Assembly: GCF_016916835.1 (NCBI RefSeq)
Contig: NZ_JAFFIX010000005.1
Coordinates: 1-64,000, forward strand
DNA: 64,000 nucleotides
Reading direction: 5' to 3'
DNA from: Actinacidiphila bryophytorum
GTDB taxonomy: Bacteria > Actinomycetota > Actinomycetes > Streptomycetales > Streptomycetaceae
Under the pieces are notes generated by a model. The model was not told where the DNA came from. It was given only the letters and a program-made list of their open reading frames with translations, and searched no databases. This document shows positions 28,021-35,053 of the stretch, piece after piece. Each line of letters begins with the position of its first letter. Within the stretch, counting starts at the first letter, position 1. Position numbers and translations under genes: made by a program.

Positions 28021-29268
28021 CTACGCCACGTCGTCCCAGTCCTCGGTGTCTCCCTCTCCGGGAGTCAGCGAGGGCGGGACGATGAGGCCCTTGAAGGGCT
28101 CCAGCTTCAGCCCCAGGCGGCTGTGGATGGTCCGGCTCCCCCGGCTCATGGCCCGCCGCACGAGGTGCCCGTAGACCAGCTCAGTGGTCCGAGTGGTCCG
28201 GTGCCCGACCCACGCGGCGACCTCGAAGAGCGGGATGTCCGCGTGGATGGCCTCCGACACGAAGAAGTGCCGGAAGCTCTTGGGCGTGTACTGCGGGGTT
28301 CCCGCCTGCTTGGCCGCAGCCTTGAACTGGTCGAGGAACCAGTCGTAGGACGGGTGCCGGTCGCTCAGCCGAGGGGACTCGAAGAACCAGCCCCGATCGC
28401 CCCACGTGCCGAACGCGTCGATGTGGTCGCTGAACAACTCCTTGATCGAATCGGGTACCGGCGTCCTTCGTGCTTCGTCGAAGGTGCGGTGTTTCGTACC
28501 CCGCTTCACCCCGCGGCGGCTGCCGGAGATCTCCTGGCAGCCGTAGGCCGAGACCTGGTGGTCCACCGCGAGGATGCCGTTCTCCCAGTCCATCGACTCA
28601 TCTGAGAGCGCCAGGGACTCCCCCGGCCGCACACCGCAACCTGCCATGGCCCAGAAGCCGGCCCGGATCAGCTTGGGAGCCTCGGCGATGATCCCCAGGA
28701 CCTCCTCCATGCTGGGGATGTCGGCGTCGGTGACCGGCGTAAGCGGCTGCCCCGGACGCCGCCGGGGGTTCGCCTTCTTGCAGGGGTTACGGCCGATGAT
28801 CTCGGCCGCCACCGCGTAGTTGAAGACGGACGACAGGACGCTCTTTCGCCCGTTGATCCCGGTCTCCTTGTAGCCCCGGCTCTTCTGGTCGGCTTCCCAC
28901 TCCTGGACGGTCGTCGGCGTGATGCTGACGATGGGCCTGGTCCCGAAGAACGGCCCGTAGTGGTTGTCGTAGACGCTCTGGTAGTTCCGCTTCGAGGACT
29001 CTTCGAGCGTTCCCGCCTCGACCCACTCACGCCAGACCGCCTCGAACGTCCGCTGCCCGGTCTTGGGGTTGATGTACGTCCCCAGGTCCTTGTCCCGCTC
29101 GACCTTGACCGCGAACGCCTCCGCGTCGTCGAGCTTTTTGAACGACACCTGCCGGGGCTTGCCCGCCCTGCCTCCTGGCTCCCGGTACGAGACCCGGTAG
29201 GGCTTGTGCGGGCAGGTCGGTTTCTTGCGGCGCGGGCAGGAGCACTCTTCCTTCTTTATCGTCGCCAC
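28021..29268 (-). CDS. int: tyrosine-type site-specific integrase of the AICE
   Basis: Phage-type recombinase of 415 residues that integrates and excises the element. A Cys/His-rich start (CSCPRRKKPTCPHK) is followed by a DUF/SAM-like core-binding domain (about 70-160) and the catalytic domain with Arg in AGCGVRPGESLAL, the RH pair in PKSFRHFFVSE, VGHRTTRTTELVYGH (His and nucleophile Tyr). The GTG at 29268 has GGAGG ten bases upstream. It lies 72 bases from the tldD stop, which places it at the left attachment site. It is the last gene of the minus-strand backbone operon after xis. Confidence 0.93.
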   Translation of the reverse strand: MATIKKEECSCPRRKKPTCPHKPYRVSYREPGGRAGKPRQVSFKKLDDAEAFAVKVERDKDLGTYINPKTGQRTFEAVWREWVEAGTLEESSKRNYQSVYDNHYGPFFGTRPIVSITPTTVQEWEADQKSRGYKETGINGRKSVLSSVFNYAVAAEIIGRNPCKKANPRRRPGQPLTPVTDADIPSMEEVLGIIAEAPKLIRAGFWAMAGCGVRPGESLALSDESMDWENGILAVDHQVSAYGCQEISGSRRGVKRGTKHRTFDEARRTPVPDSIKELFSDHIDAFGTWGDRGWFFESPRLSDRHPSYDWFLDQFKAAAKQAGTPQYTPKSFRHFFVSEAIHADIPLFEVAAWVGHRTTRTTELVYGHLVRRAMSRGSRTIHSRLGLKLEPFKGLIVPPSLTPGEGDTEDWDDVA

Positions 29269-29317
29269 GTTTGTTGATCCTCCACATGTTGATGGGTTAG
29301 TGGCTCTGGCTGTGAGC

Positions 29318-29518
29318 CTAGTGAGCCTGCATCCGAGCCTCAACCCAGTTGTGCAGATCGCGAGTTCGGAACCGGACATGCTTGCCGACCTTGAGGTACG
29401 GGATGCCCCAGCGCCGGTACGAGTCCATGAGGACCCGCTTCGTGACGCCCAACTCCGCGGCTGCCTCCTCCGGCGTCATGAGCAGGTTGCTGCCGCCTCT
29501 CACCACTGCCGCCCCCAT
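29318..29518 (-). CDS. xis: excisionase-like helix-turn-helix protein
   Basis: DNA-binding protein of 66 residues with a MerR-type wing: MTPEEAAAELGVTKRVLMDSYRRWGIPYLKVGKHVRF is the typical excisionase pattern. It overlaps the end of the replication initiator gene by 19 bases and precedes int by 49 bases, the standard Xis position in AICEs. The start may be the ATG at 29518 or the internal ATG at 29479 that opens the HTH. It should direct the integrase towards excision. Confidence 0.85.
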   Translation of the reverse strand: MGAAVVRGGSNLLMTPEEAAAELGVTKRVLMDSYRRWGIPYLKVGKHVRFRTRDLHNWVEARMQAH

Positions 29519-30921
29519 TCGCGATCCGCTTGCGCCTCCGCGTAGAGGTGCCGGGAGCGCGCGAGGTCTTCGGCGATTCCGGCCGCCAGTTGGGCGGCGC
29601 CGGGAGTGTGGCCGGAGCCGACGTAGCGCCAGGCCGCTTCCGTCACCGCGTCCGGGCCGCTCACGCCCGCCTCGGTCTCACCGCTCGTATGGTCGGCACG
29701 ATCGGAGCGAAGGGCGGCGTACGTGGTCGAGTAGCGGCGCGACTTGGTGAGGATGTGGCCGCGGTAGCCGAGGCTGTGTGCCCATTCCCGGAGCCTCAGG
29801 TGTTCCAGTTCGGCAAGGCCGCCCAAGCGCCAGCAGGCGGCCATGAGGGCGCGTACGTGCGGGCAGACGGCGGCAGCCGCAATGTCCTCCTGGCTTCTGA
29901 CGGGGTGGTCCGTGCCGGCTCCCGTGTCCGCCGCGCCCTTGGTGACGTACTTCGCCACGTAGGCCGCCACCGCGTCATCGGTCAACGCGTCATGGCCGGT
30001 CGCGGCGCGCAACGGCCGGGCGTCGAGTTGGGCGCCCCATCGCAGCTCGTACTCTCCGAGGCCGCGGGCGTACGGGACCGTCAGGCGTACGACGGCGGCC
30101 GCGGTGCGTACGGCATCGGCAAGCCCGGGTGCGTCGACCCAGGACGGCGGAAGGTCCTCGGCCCCGCCCGCACCGTCCGCTCTTAACACCGCGTGAACAT
30201 GGACCGCCGCGCGCCGCTGGTACTCGGCGACCTTGGCATAGGAGATGCGCACGCTGCGTCGCAGCGCGGTACGCCCCTGGCCCGCTTGTGCAGCGAGGTG
30301 GTGGTACAGGTTGTCGGTGAACGCCTTCCAGAGGCGGCCGGCATGGGCGTGCCACAGGACATGGGCGGTGTAGTCGTAGCAGCCGGGGCAAAGCGGCTGC
30401 CCGGGCCTCGGGTCGGTGGGATCGTCGTGCACCTCACGGCATGAGGTCGGTCGTCCGTGCTCGCACGACACGGCGCGCCTGTGCGGGCGGCAGATCGGAC
30501 GTTCGGCGGTTGCCGCGCGATGGACGGCGCCGAAGCTGGGGGCTGTGAGGGTGATGAACAGCCGGGGGTGCTGCCGGACACCGGTCGGGATGTTCTTGCC
30601 GCCCATGAGGCCGGCGCGCACCAGGTGGTAGGTGTCTCCGGCGTGGAGTCGGGAGCAGGAGGGGCAGACGGTGGCCCGGCGGTTGCGGCAGCGGACGGAG
30701 AGGCGTTCGTACGGTTCGTCGGCGGTGTCGTAGTGGTGGAGGACTTCCCCGGTCAGGGCGTCTCGGGTGGTGGTGGTACCGGACAGGTGGATGGGGTGGG
30801 CGCAGCCGCCTGTTGCGGTGATCTGCTGGAGCCAGCGGTCGAACTGGGGGTGGTTGGCGAGGCGGAGGATGTCGCGGTCGGTTTCGCTGAGCTGACGCAG
30901 GCGTGCCGCACGTGCAAGCAC
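29500..30921 (-). CDS. RepSA-type replication initiator
   Basis: Rolling-circle initiator of 473 residues from the GTG at 30921. Conserved features are ATGGCAHPIHLSG, a Cys cluster CRNRRATVCPSCSRLHAGD near residue 80, LFITLTAPSFG, the metal-binding HVHAV near 240, and the Tyr motif AYVAKYVTKG near 325. It would allow autonomous replication after excision. No in-frame ATG exists upstream; an ATG with AGGAG at 31028-31038 is in another phase, so the true start or a frameshift needs thought. The gene is cotranscribed with xis and int. Confidence 0.88.
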   Translation of the reverse strand: MLARAARLRQLSETDRDILRLANHPQFDRWLQQITATGGCAHPIHLSGTTTTRDALTGEVLHHYDTADEPYERLSVRCRNRRATVCPSCSRLHAGDTYHLVRAGLMGGKNIPTGVRQHPRLFITLTAPSFGAVHRAATAERPICRPHRRAVSCEHGRPTSCREVHDDPTDPRPGQPLCPGCYDYTAHVLWHAHAGRLWKAFTDNLYHHLAAQAGQGRTALRRSVRISYAKVAEYQRRAAVHVHAVLRADGAGGAEDLPPSWVDAPGLADAVRTAAAVVRLTVPYARGLGEYELRWGAQLDARPLRAATGHDALTDDAVAAYVAKYVTKGAADTGAGTDHPVRSQEDIAAAAVCPHVRALMAACWRLGGLAELEHLRLREWAHSLGYRGHILTKSRRYSTTYAALRSDRADHTSGETEAGVSGPDAVTEAAWRYVGSGHTPGAAQLAAGIAEDLARSRHLYAEAQADREWGRQW

Positions 30922-31069
30922 GGCACGCCTGCCAGCCGAGGTGTGTTCAGTGGTGATGGTGGTGGGGACCTTCCGGGGTGGGCCGCCGAGGCGGCTCGGC
31001 TGGATGGTGGGTGGGGGTCCTTCATGGCGATCACTCCTTGCTCGGCTGGATCTGTGTGTGCCGGACTGG

Positions 31070-31183
31070 TCAGCGGATGGAGCCGGCGCCGCGGCAGATG
31101 CGGCAGCGGCGGCGCCTTCCCGTCCAGGTGGTACGTGCTCCCTCGCCCTTGCAGGCCGGGCAGCGGACGCGGCTCATAGGCAT
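31070..31183 (-). CDS. zinc-ribbon miniprotein of the AICE backbone
   Basis: 37-residue protein with two CxxC-x-G-x-G units (RCPACKGEG and RCRICRGAG) separated by a basic segment, like a DnaJ-type zinc finger. Such miniproteins are regularly found between transfer and replication genes of pSAM2-like elements. The ATG at 31183 has a GGAC-type site upstream; ATG 31177 is also possible. A nucleic-acid or protein-binding accessory role is inferred. Confidence 0.7.
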   Translation of the reverse strand: MPMSRVRCPACKGEGARTTWTGRRRRCRICRGAGSIR

Positions 31184-31199
31184 GTGTGTCCTTGTGTCG

Positions 31200-31391
31200 T
31201 CAGGTGTGGAGGAAGCCGTGGAGCAGCCAGTCGACGCTCGCGGAGATGTCGCCGCTGACGGGCGATGCCGCGAGGTAGTAGCCGAAGAGGGCCAGGACAA
31301 CGGCTTCCCAGGCCCGTACGTCGCGACCGCGGACGAGGAGGAAGGACACGAGTCCGAAGACGGCCACGAGCGGGATGGACCATGTCGTCAT
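31200..31391 (-). CDS. Spd-like small membrane protein
   Basis: 63-residue protein with two hydrophobic segments (IPLVAVFGLVSFLLV and AVVLALFGYYLAASPV). Its ATG overlaps the stop of the FtsK-type transfer gene (ATGA), so it is coupled to it. Small Spd proteins spread transferred plasmids between mycelial compartments in Streptomyces, and the position matches. The assignment rests on size, topology and location. Confidence 0.65.
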   Translation of the reverse strand: MTTWSIPLVAVFGLVSFLLVRGRDVRAWEAVVLALFGYYLAASPVSGDISASVDWLLHGFLHT

Positions 31392-32692
31392 GAGGGGTCA
31401 CCTGCTTCCATCGCGTTGTCCAGGAAGGCAAGGTGCGGTGTCCGATCGGCGTATGCGTCGACCAGCCGGGCGGCATCGGCGGGGGCTGTCAGGTGAGAGC
31501 GAGCCCGTACCCAACCGGCCGCGCCCGCGGTCGTGACGGCCACTCCCTGTTCGTCGGCCCGGATGCTCTGGGCGACGGCAACGGCGTCCTTGTGCAGGTC
31601 GCCGAGGGTCATCTCCGCGGTGCCGGGGTCGTTGACGCGGTGGCAGATGCGTCCGCCGAGCTGGGCGCGCAGTGCGGTGACTCCCGGGCCGAGGTCGGCG
31701 CCGACGCGTTGACCGGCGATGACCAGGTGGACGCCCAAGGCGGCGCCGAGCTGGGCCAGCCGCAGGAGGTAGGTCGAGCACTGCTCGGCTTCCGCGCGGT
31801 CGTCGCGCGATCCGTTGGTGAGGTAGAGCTCCGCCATCTCGTCGACCAGGACGACGACTGCCAGGGGTCGTTCTTCGTTGGGGAGTTCCCAGATGGACCG
31901 GGCACCGGCCGCACGGCACACCTTCATACGCCGCTGAACCTCGACAACCAGCGCCCCGAACAGTGCCACCGCTTCCGGGCGGGACGTGGCCAACGCCGAC
32001 AGTCGCCGGCGGAAGAGGCCCAGTTCCATGCCGCCCTTGCAGTCCACTCCCACCAGCGCGACCGGTTGTGGAGCGAGCTGCACGACGAGCCGGGCCAGGA
32101 GCGTGGACTTACCCGAGCGTGTCGCACCGACCACGAGCCAGTGAGGCTCGCGGCGGAAGTCGACCACCCAGGCGCCGCCGGTCTCCAGAGCACCGACGAC
32201 CGCCGACAGCAGCGGGACGCCGGTCGCACCCCGGGGCAGGCGCGGGTTTTCCAGCGGATCGCTCGCCGTCGCACTGATCAAGACGACGCCGCGCCGAGGC
32301 GACACCACCCGCACGGCGAACATGCGCCATGCGTGTGCCATGGCGTCCGCGGCCTCGACGAACGCCGCCGGGGTCTGCCCCGGCAGCAGCCGTACCCGCA
32401 CGGCCAGGCCGTTGGGCAGCGGCCGGATACCCGTCAGCCGCGGGAACCGCAACCGTAAGGGCGTGCCCCTGACGATCAGGCCACCGAGTGCCCGCTGGTT
32501 CGGCCCGTAGGACACGGCCAGGTCGTTGACCCGGGCCACCCTCCGCCAAGTGGTCATGACCCGCATGGCCGCCGGCACGAAGCCGGTCAGGTACCAGAAC
32601 CACTCCGGACGCCGGTCCCGCAGTTGCCGCGAGACGACCAGGAGCCACGCCAGCACGGCCAGACCGGCGGCTAAGAGAATCGACTGTCCCAT
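31388..32692 (-). CDS. FtsK/SpoIIIE-type DNA translocase for conjugation (TraSA-like)
   Basis: Septal double-strand DNA translocator of 434 residues, the single protein that moves AICEs between mycelia. One N-terminal hydrophobic stretch (ILLAAGLAVLAWLLVV) is followed by a linker and the motor domain with Walker A VVGATRSGKSTLL near 190, Walker B VVVLVDEMAEL near 290, and the QRVGADLGPGVTALRAQLGGRICHR region. It overlaps the SCO3933-like gene upstream and the Spd-like gene downstream by the ATGA overlap, forming a coupled unit. Control by the divergent GntR repressor is expected from pSAM2. Confidence 0.92.
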   Translation of the reverse strand: MGQSILLAAGLAVLAWLLVVSRQLRDRRPEWFWYLTGFVPAAMRVMTTWRRVARVNDLAVSYGPNQRALGGLIVRGTPLRLRFPRLTGIRPLPNGLAVRVRLLPGQTPAAFVEAADAMAHAWRMFAVRVVSPRRGVVLISATASDPLENPRLPRGATGVPLLSAVVGALETGGAWVVDFRREPHWLVVGATRSGKSTLLARLVVQLAPQPVALVGVDCKGGMELGLFRRRLSALATSRPEAVALFGALVVEVQRRMKVCRAAGARSIWELPNEERPLAVVVLVDEMAELYLTNGSRDDRAEAEQCSTYLLRLAQLGAALGVHLVIAGQRVGADLGPGVTALRAQLGGRICHRVNDPGTAEMTLGDLHKDAVAVAQSIRADEQGVAVTTAGAAGWVRARSHLTAPADAARLVDAYADRTPHLAFLDNAMEAGDPS

Positions 32693-33042
32693 CAGGCACC
32701 ACCACCGGACTTGGCAGGCGCGGGCACGGGCGGAACGGGAGTGATGGCGGCAGCCCGGAAACTGATGCCGTGCCGGTCCCCCATCGACCAGGCGAACGCC
32801 TCCAGCCCGGTCACCCGGACCTCGGTGCCCTCCGTGACGCCCCGGGGCTCCCCGGTGACCGAGATTTCGATCACCGAGACCCGGCGCCCTTCCTGCCGGA
32901 CCATCACGCCCACGGTGTAGATCGTGTTGCCGTCCCTGTCCTTCTTGACCTCCTGCGTGTCGAAGTTGCTGATCTTCGCCTCGGGTTCGACGGCGCACCT
33001 CAGTACGCCCAAGCGAGTCGTGTCCACAGGTATGGACTGCAT
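32692..33042 (-). CDS. SCO3933-family regulatory protein
   Basis: 116-residue protein of the AICE backbone. The opening MQSIPVDTTRLGVL and the segments KISNFDTQEVKKDRDGN and GDRHGISFRAAAITP match my memory of the SCO3933 family, found next to FtsK-type transfer genes. The ATG at 33042 has GAGGAGG about ten bases upstream. Its stop overlaps the transfer gene start (ATGA). It is the first gene of the minus-strand unit facing the GntR regulator. Its biochemical role is unknown. Confidence 0.8.
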   Translation of the reverse strand: MQSIPVDTTRLGVLRCAVEPEAKISNFDTQEVKKDRDGNTIYTVGVMVRQEGRRVSVIEISVTGEPRGVTEGTEVRVTGLEAFAWSMGDRHGISFRAAAITPVPPVPAPAKSGGGA

Positions 33043-33088
33043 GCGTGCTCGGCCTCCTCGGCCCTCAGACGTCAACTTCGGGCTGACG

Positions 33089-33108
33089 TCACTCGTACTA
33101 ACGAGTGA
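33089..33108. promoter_or_regulatory. KorSA-like operator palindrome
   Basis: TCACTCGT-ACTA-ACGAGTGA, a perfect eight-base inverted repeat between the divergent backbone operon and the GntR gene. A further half-site ACGAGTGA sits at 33152-33159, just after the GntR -10. This layout allows one repressor to control the transfer operon and its own gene. Confidence 0.75.
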
Positions 33109-33122
33109 TGACTATGCAAGCC

Positions 33123-33150
33123 TTGACGGCCGAACGCAAGCACTTATGCT
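33123..33150 (+). promoter_or_regulatory. promoter of the KorSA-like gene
   Basis: TTGACG (33123-33128) and TATGCT (33145-33150) with a 16-base spacer, 52 bases before the GntR start codon. The half-site ACGAGTGA begins two bases downstream of the -10, so autorepression is likely. Confidence 0.65.
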
Positions 33151-33201
33151 GACGAGTGACGTGAGCGACACAGAGCGCACCACGCGGACAAGGGGAGCGG
33201 C

Positions 33202-33981
33202 ATGTCAGAGATCCAGCGCCCGGGGGCGCTCTACCGCCAGGTGGCCGCCGCGATCCGCGACGCCATCGCATCCGGCGAGTACCCGCCCGGAGCCCCGCTC
33301 CCCTCCGAAGCCCAACTCATCGAGCGCTACCAGGTCTCCCGCCCCACGGTTCGTAACGCCGTCGCGGCCCTCCGCTCCGAAGGGCTCCTTGAGGTCATCC
33401 ACGGCAAAGGCAGTTTCGTCCGAGGCGCGTCATCCCCGGTTGTGACCATCGATCGGTCGGTGAGCCAGGACGACGGCGGAGCCTTCACCACCGAGGGCGC
33501 CGCCGAGTGGGAGGAGGTCGAAGAGCCTCACATCTACCGCACCCACACCAACGCGGTCACCGGCCCTCAACTGGGCCTCAGGGAAGATGAAGCGCTGTTC
33601 GGCGTCGACCGCCTGCTCATCGACACCACCACGGCCACCCGCGTACTGCATCAGACGCTCATCCCGTTCGCCACCGCCGAAGGAACCGACCTGGCGGAGC
33701 ACCCGGGCACCGAGCCCGCGCGCATCTACGCGTTGCTAGCCGCAGCCGGCCACACCCTCTGGTGGTCGGAGACCGTCCGCGCACGGATGCCACTCCCGGA
33801 CGAGCGCACCTCGCTCCAGCTCCAGGACGCCACCCCCCTCCTGGAAACCACCCGCGTCACCCACGGCACCAAGGACCACCCGCTCATCCTCGAAGTCCTC
33901 CGCACAAGCGCCGACCGCGCCCAACTCGCCTACCGCATCACCCCGGACCCCACCCCCAAGCTCCGCGCCACCCGCACCTGA
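33202..33981 (+). CDS. GntR/HutC-type repressor (KorSA-like)
   Basis: Regulator of 259 residues. The winged helix (about 5-75: GALYRQVAAAIRDAIASGEYPPGAPLPSEAQLI, SRPTVRNAVAALRSEGLLEVIHGKGSFV) is followed by a UTRA-type ligand domain (from about 110). Divergent from the transfer operon and facing matching palindromes, it corresponds to KorSA of pSAM2, which represses transfer and replication activation. The ATG at 33202 has AAGGGGAGCGG upstream. Confidence 0.9.
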   Translation: MSEIQRPGALYRQVAAAIRDAIASGEYPPGAPLPSEAQLIERYQVSRPTVRNAVAALRSEGLLEVIHGKGSFVRGASSPVVTIDRSVSQDDGGAFTTEGAAEWEEVEEPHIYRTHTNAVTGPQLGLREDEALFGVDRLLIDTTTATRVLHQTLIPFATAEGTDLAEHPGTEPARIYALLAAAGHTLWWSETVRARMPLPDERTSLQLQDATPLLETTRVTHGTKDHPLILEVLRTSADRAQLAYRITPDPTPKLRATRT

Positions 33982-34717
33982 CCCGACGGCCCGTCGAAAT
34001 CTGTCTCCACTTCCTCAAGGCACCCGGCGTCGCTGCCGCTCCGCCGGGCGCGCGTCCGGCGTCCGGCCGCGCCGTCGCTCCTGTCTCCGCCCCGCTCGGC
34101 CCGGCCGACGCCGCGCGCGCCCGCGGTGGGCTGGCCGGTGGCATGAGGTGATCTCGCACAGCCGGGGCCAAGACGATGCCTCCGGCGGGGGCGCTCAGGC
34201 TCCGAGATGGCCCCAACCCGTCGGCGTCTGCACGTTCGTCGTGGTGAGCGGGGGGTGCTCCCATCCCACCTGCCATCGACCCGGGCAAGCCGAGCAGTCG
34301 CGGCCCAGGGCGTCAAGGTCGTTCGTCCAGCGGGGCGCTCCACCTTGACGCCCTGAACCACGCCCGCTCCACAGGTGTGCGGGCCGACGGCAGACGGGAT
34401 GGAAGCTTATGAAGGTGCGGGTCTACAACACGGCTGAGATACCTGCAACGCCAAGCCCAACAGTCAGGTGACCCTTGCCACCAAGGAGCTCCCCTCTCCA
34501 GACACAGGGCAGGTCCACGCCTGCCAGCTCGTCTTCCGCTTCAACTTCAGGACGGTCATTTCGCTGGAGGAGCGACAGCGGAGTTGGGCAGCTGGCCTGC
34601 AACGCTGACTGCTGAGCAATCAGCTCTTGGGTCTCTTGTGCACGGCGTGCTCATAGTGACGAGGCTGATTCTCTGAACTGGCACCATCACAGGGTCGCCT
34701 GCCCATACCCTAGTAGG
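33982..34717. other. non-coding stretch between backbone and cargo
   Basis: 735 bases with no convincing gene. The GC-rich first half (to about 34360) contains an inverted repeat at 34308-34353. The second half has lower GC and a short open stretch (about 34440-34607) that may be a gene remnant, but no start, family or codon pattern supports it. The last 40 bases hold the promoter region of the trypco2-like gene. This is the likely boundary where cargo was added. Confidence 0.45.
34308..34353. repeat. long inverted repeat, possible origin or transfer site
   Basis: Perfect 12-base arms GGGCGTCAAGGT / ACCTTGACGCCC around a 22-base GC-rich loop, in a gene-free part of the element downstream of the repressor. 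It has no U-tract and is not directly behind a gene. It could be a replication-origin or cis-acting transfer structure, or a terminator for the repressor gene 330 bases away. Confidence 0.4.
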
Positions 34718-35053
34718 GTGACTTCACCTGCTGATGACATCGAGCTAGCTGACGCCGTAGAAGCAGTCCGAGATGGTCTCCTGGTTGCGGCCAGCCGTGG
34801 TAGCGGGTCACCACTGCACTTCGAAGTGGGTGACATTCAAATGGAATTTTCCGTCGAACTCCGCCGCGACTTCCAGGGGCGAGCCGGAGTTAAGGCGTGG
34901 ATCGCAAATATATCCGCCGAGGGATCCGTCGCAAACACGCGCGTTCAAAAAGTAGCCTTTACCCTCAAGCCAAAAAATTCCACGACAAAAAGCGGCTGGG
35001 AAATCTCGAACGAGTCAGAGGGTGACGCTAGTAAGTTCAAGGGGGACGATTGA
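34718..35053 (+). CDS. trypco2-like small protein coupled to the trypsin-NACHT gene
   Basis: 111-residue soluble protein. ELADAVEAVRDGLLVAASRG, then LHFEVGDIQMEFSVELRRD and GVKAWIANISAEGSV match my memory of the trypsin-co-occurring domain 2 (trypco2): a helix followed by beta strands. The stop (TGA) overlaps the ATG of the next gene by one base, so the two are translated together. The GTG at 34718 has almost no leader: a -10 (TACCCT, 34706-34711) is seven bases upstream, so the transcript may be leaderless. A partner or regulator of the protease/NTPase is likely, but its role is unproven. GC is clearly lower than in the backbone. Confidence 0.82.
   Translation: MTSPADDIELADAVEAVRDGLLVAASRGSGSPLHFEVGDIQMEFSVELRRDFQGRAGVKAWIANISAEGSVANTRVQKVAFTLKPKNSTTKSGWEISNESEGDASKFKGDD

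Noticed and set aside
34440-34607. Possible short gene or gene remnant before the trypco2-like gene
   Set aside because: The frame is open but has no start codon with a ribosome site, no recognisable family and no neighbour context. I left it as part of the non-coding stretch.
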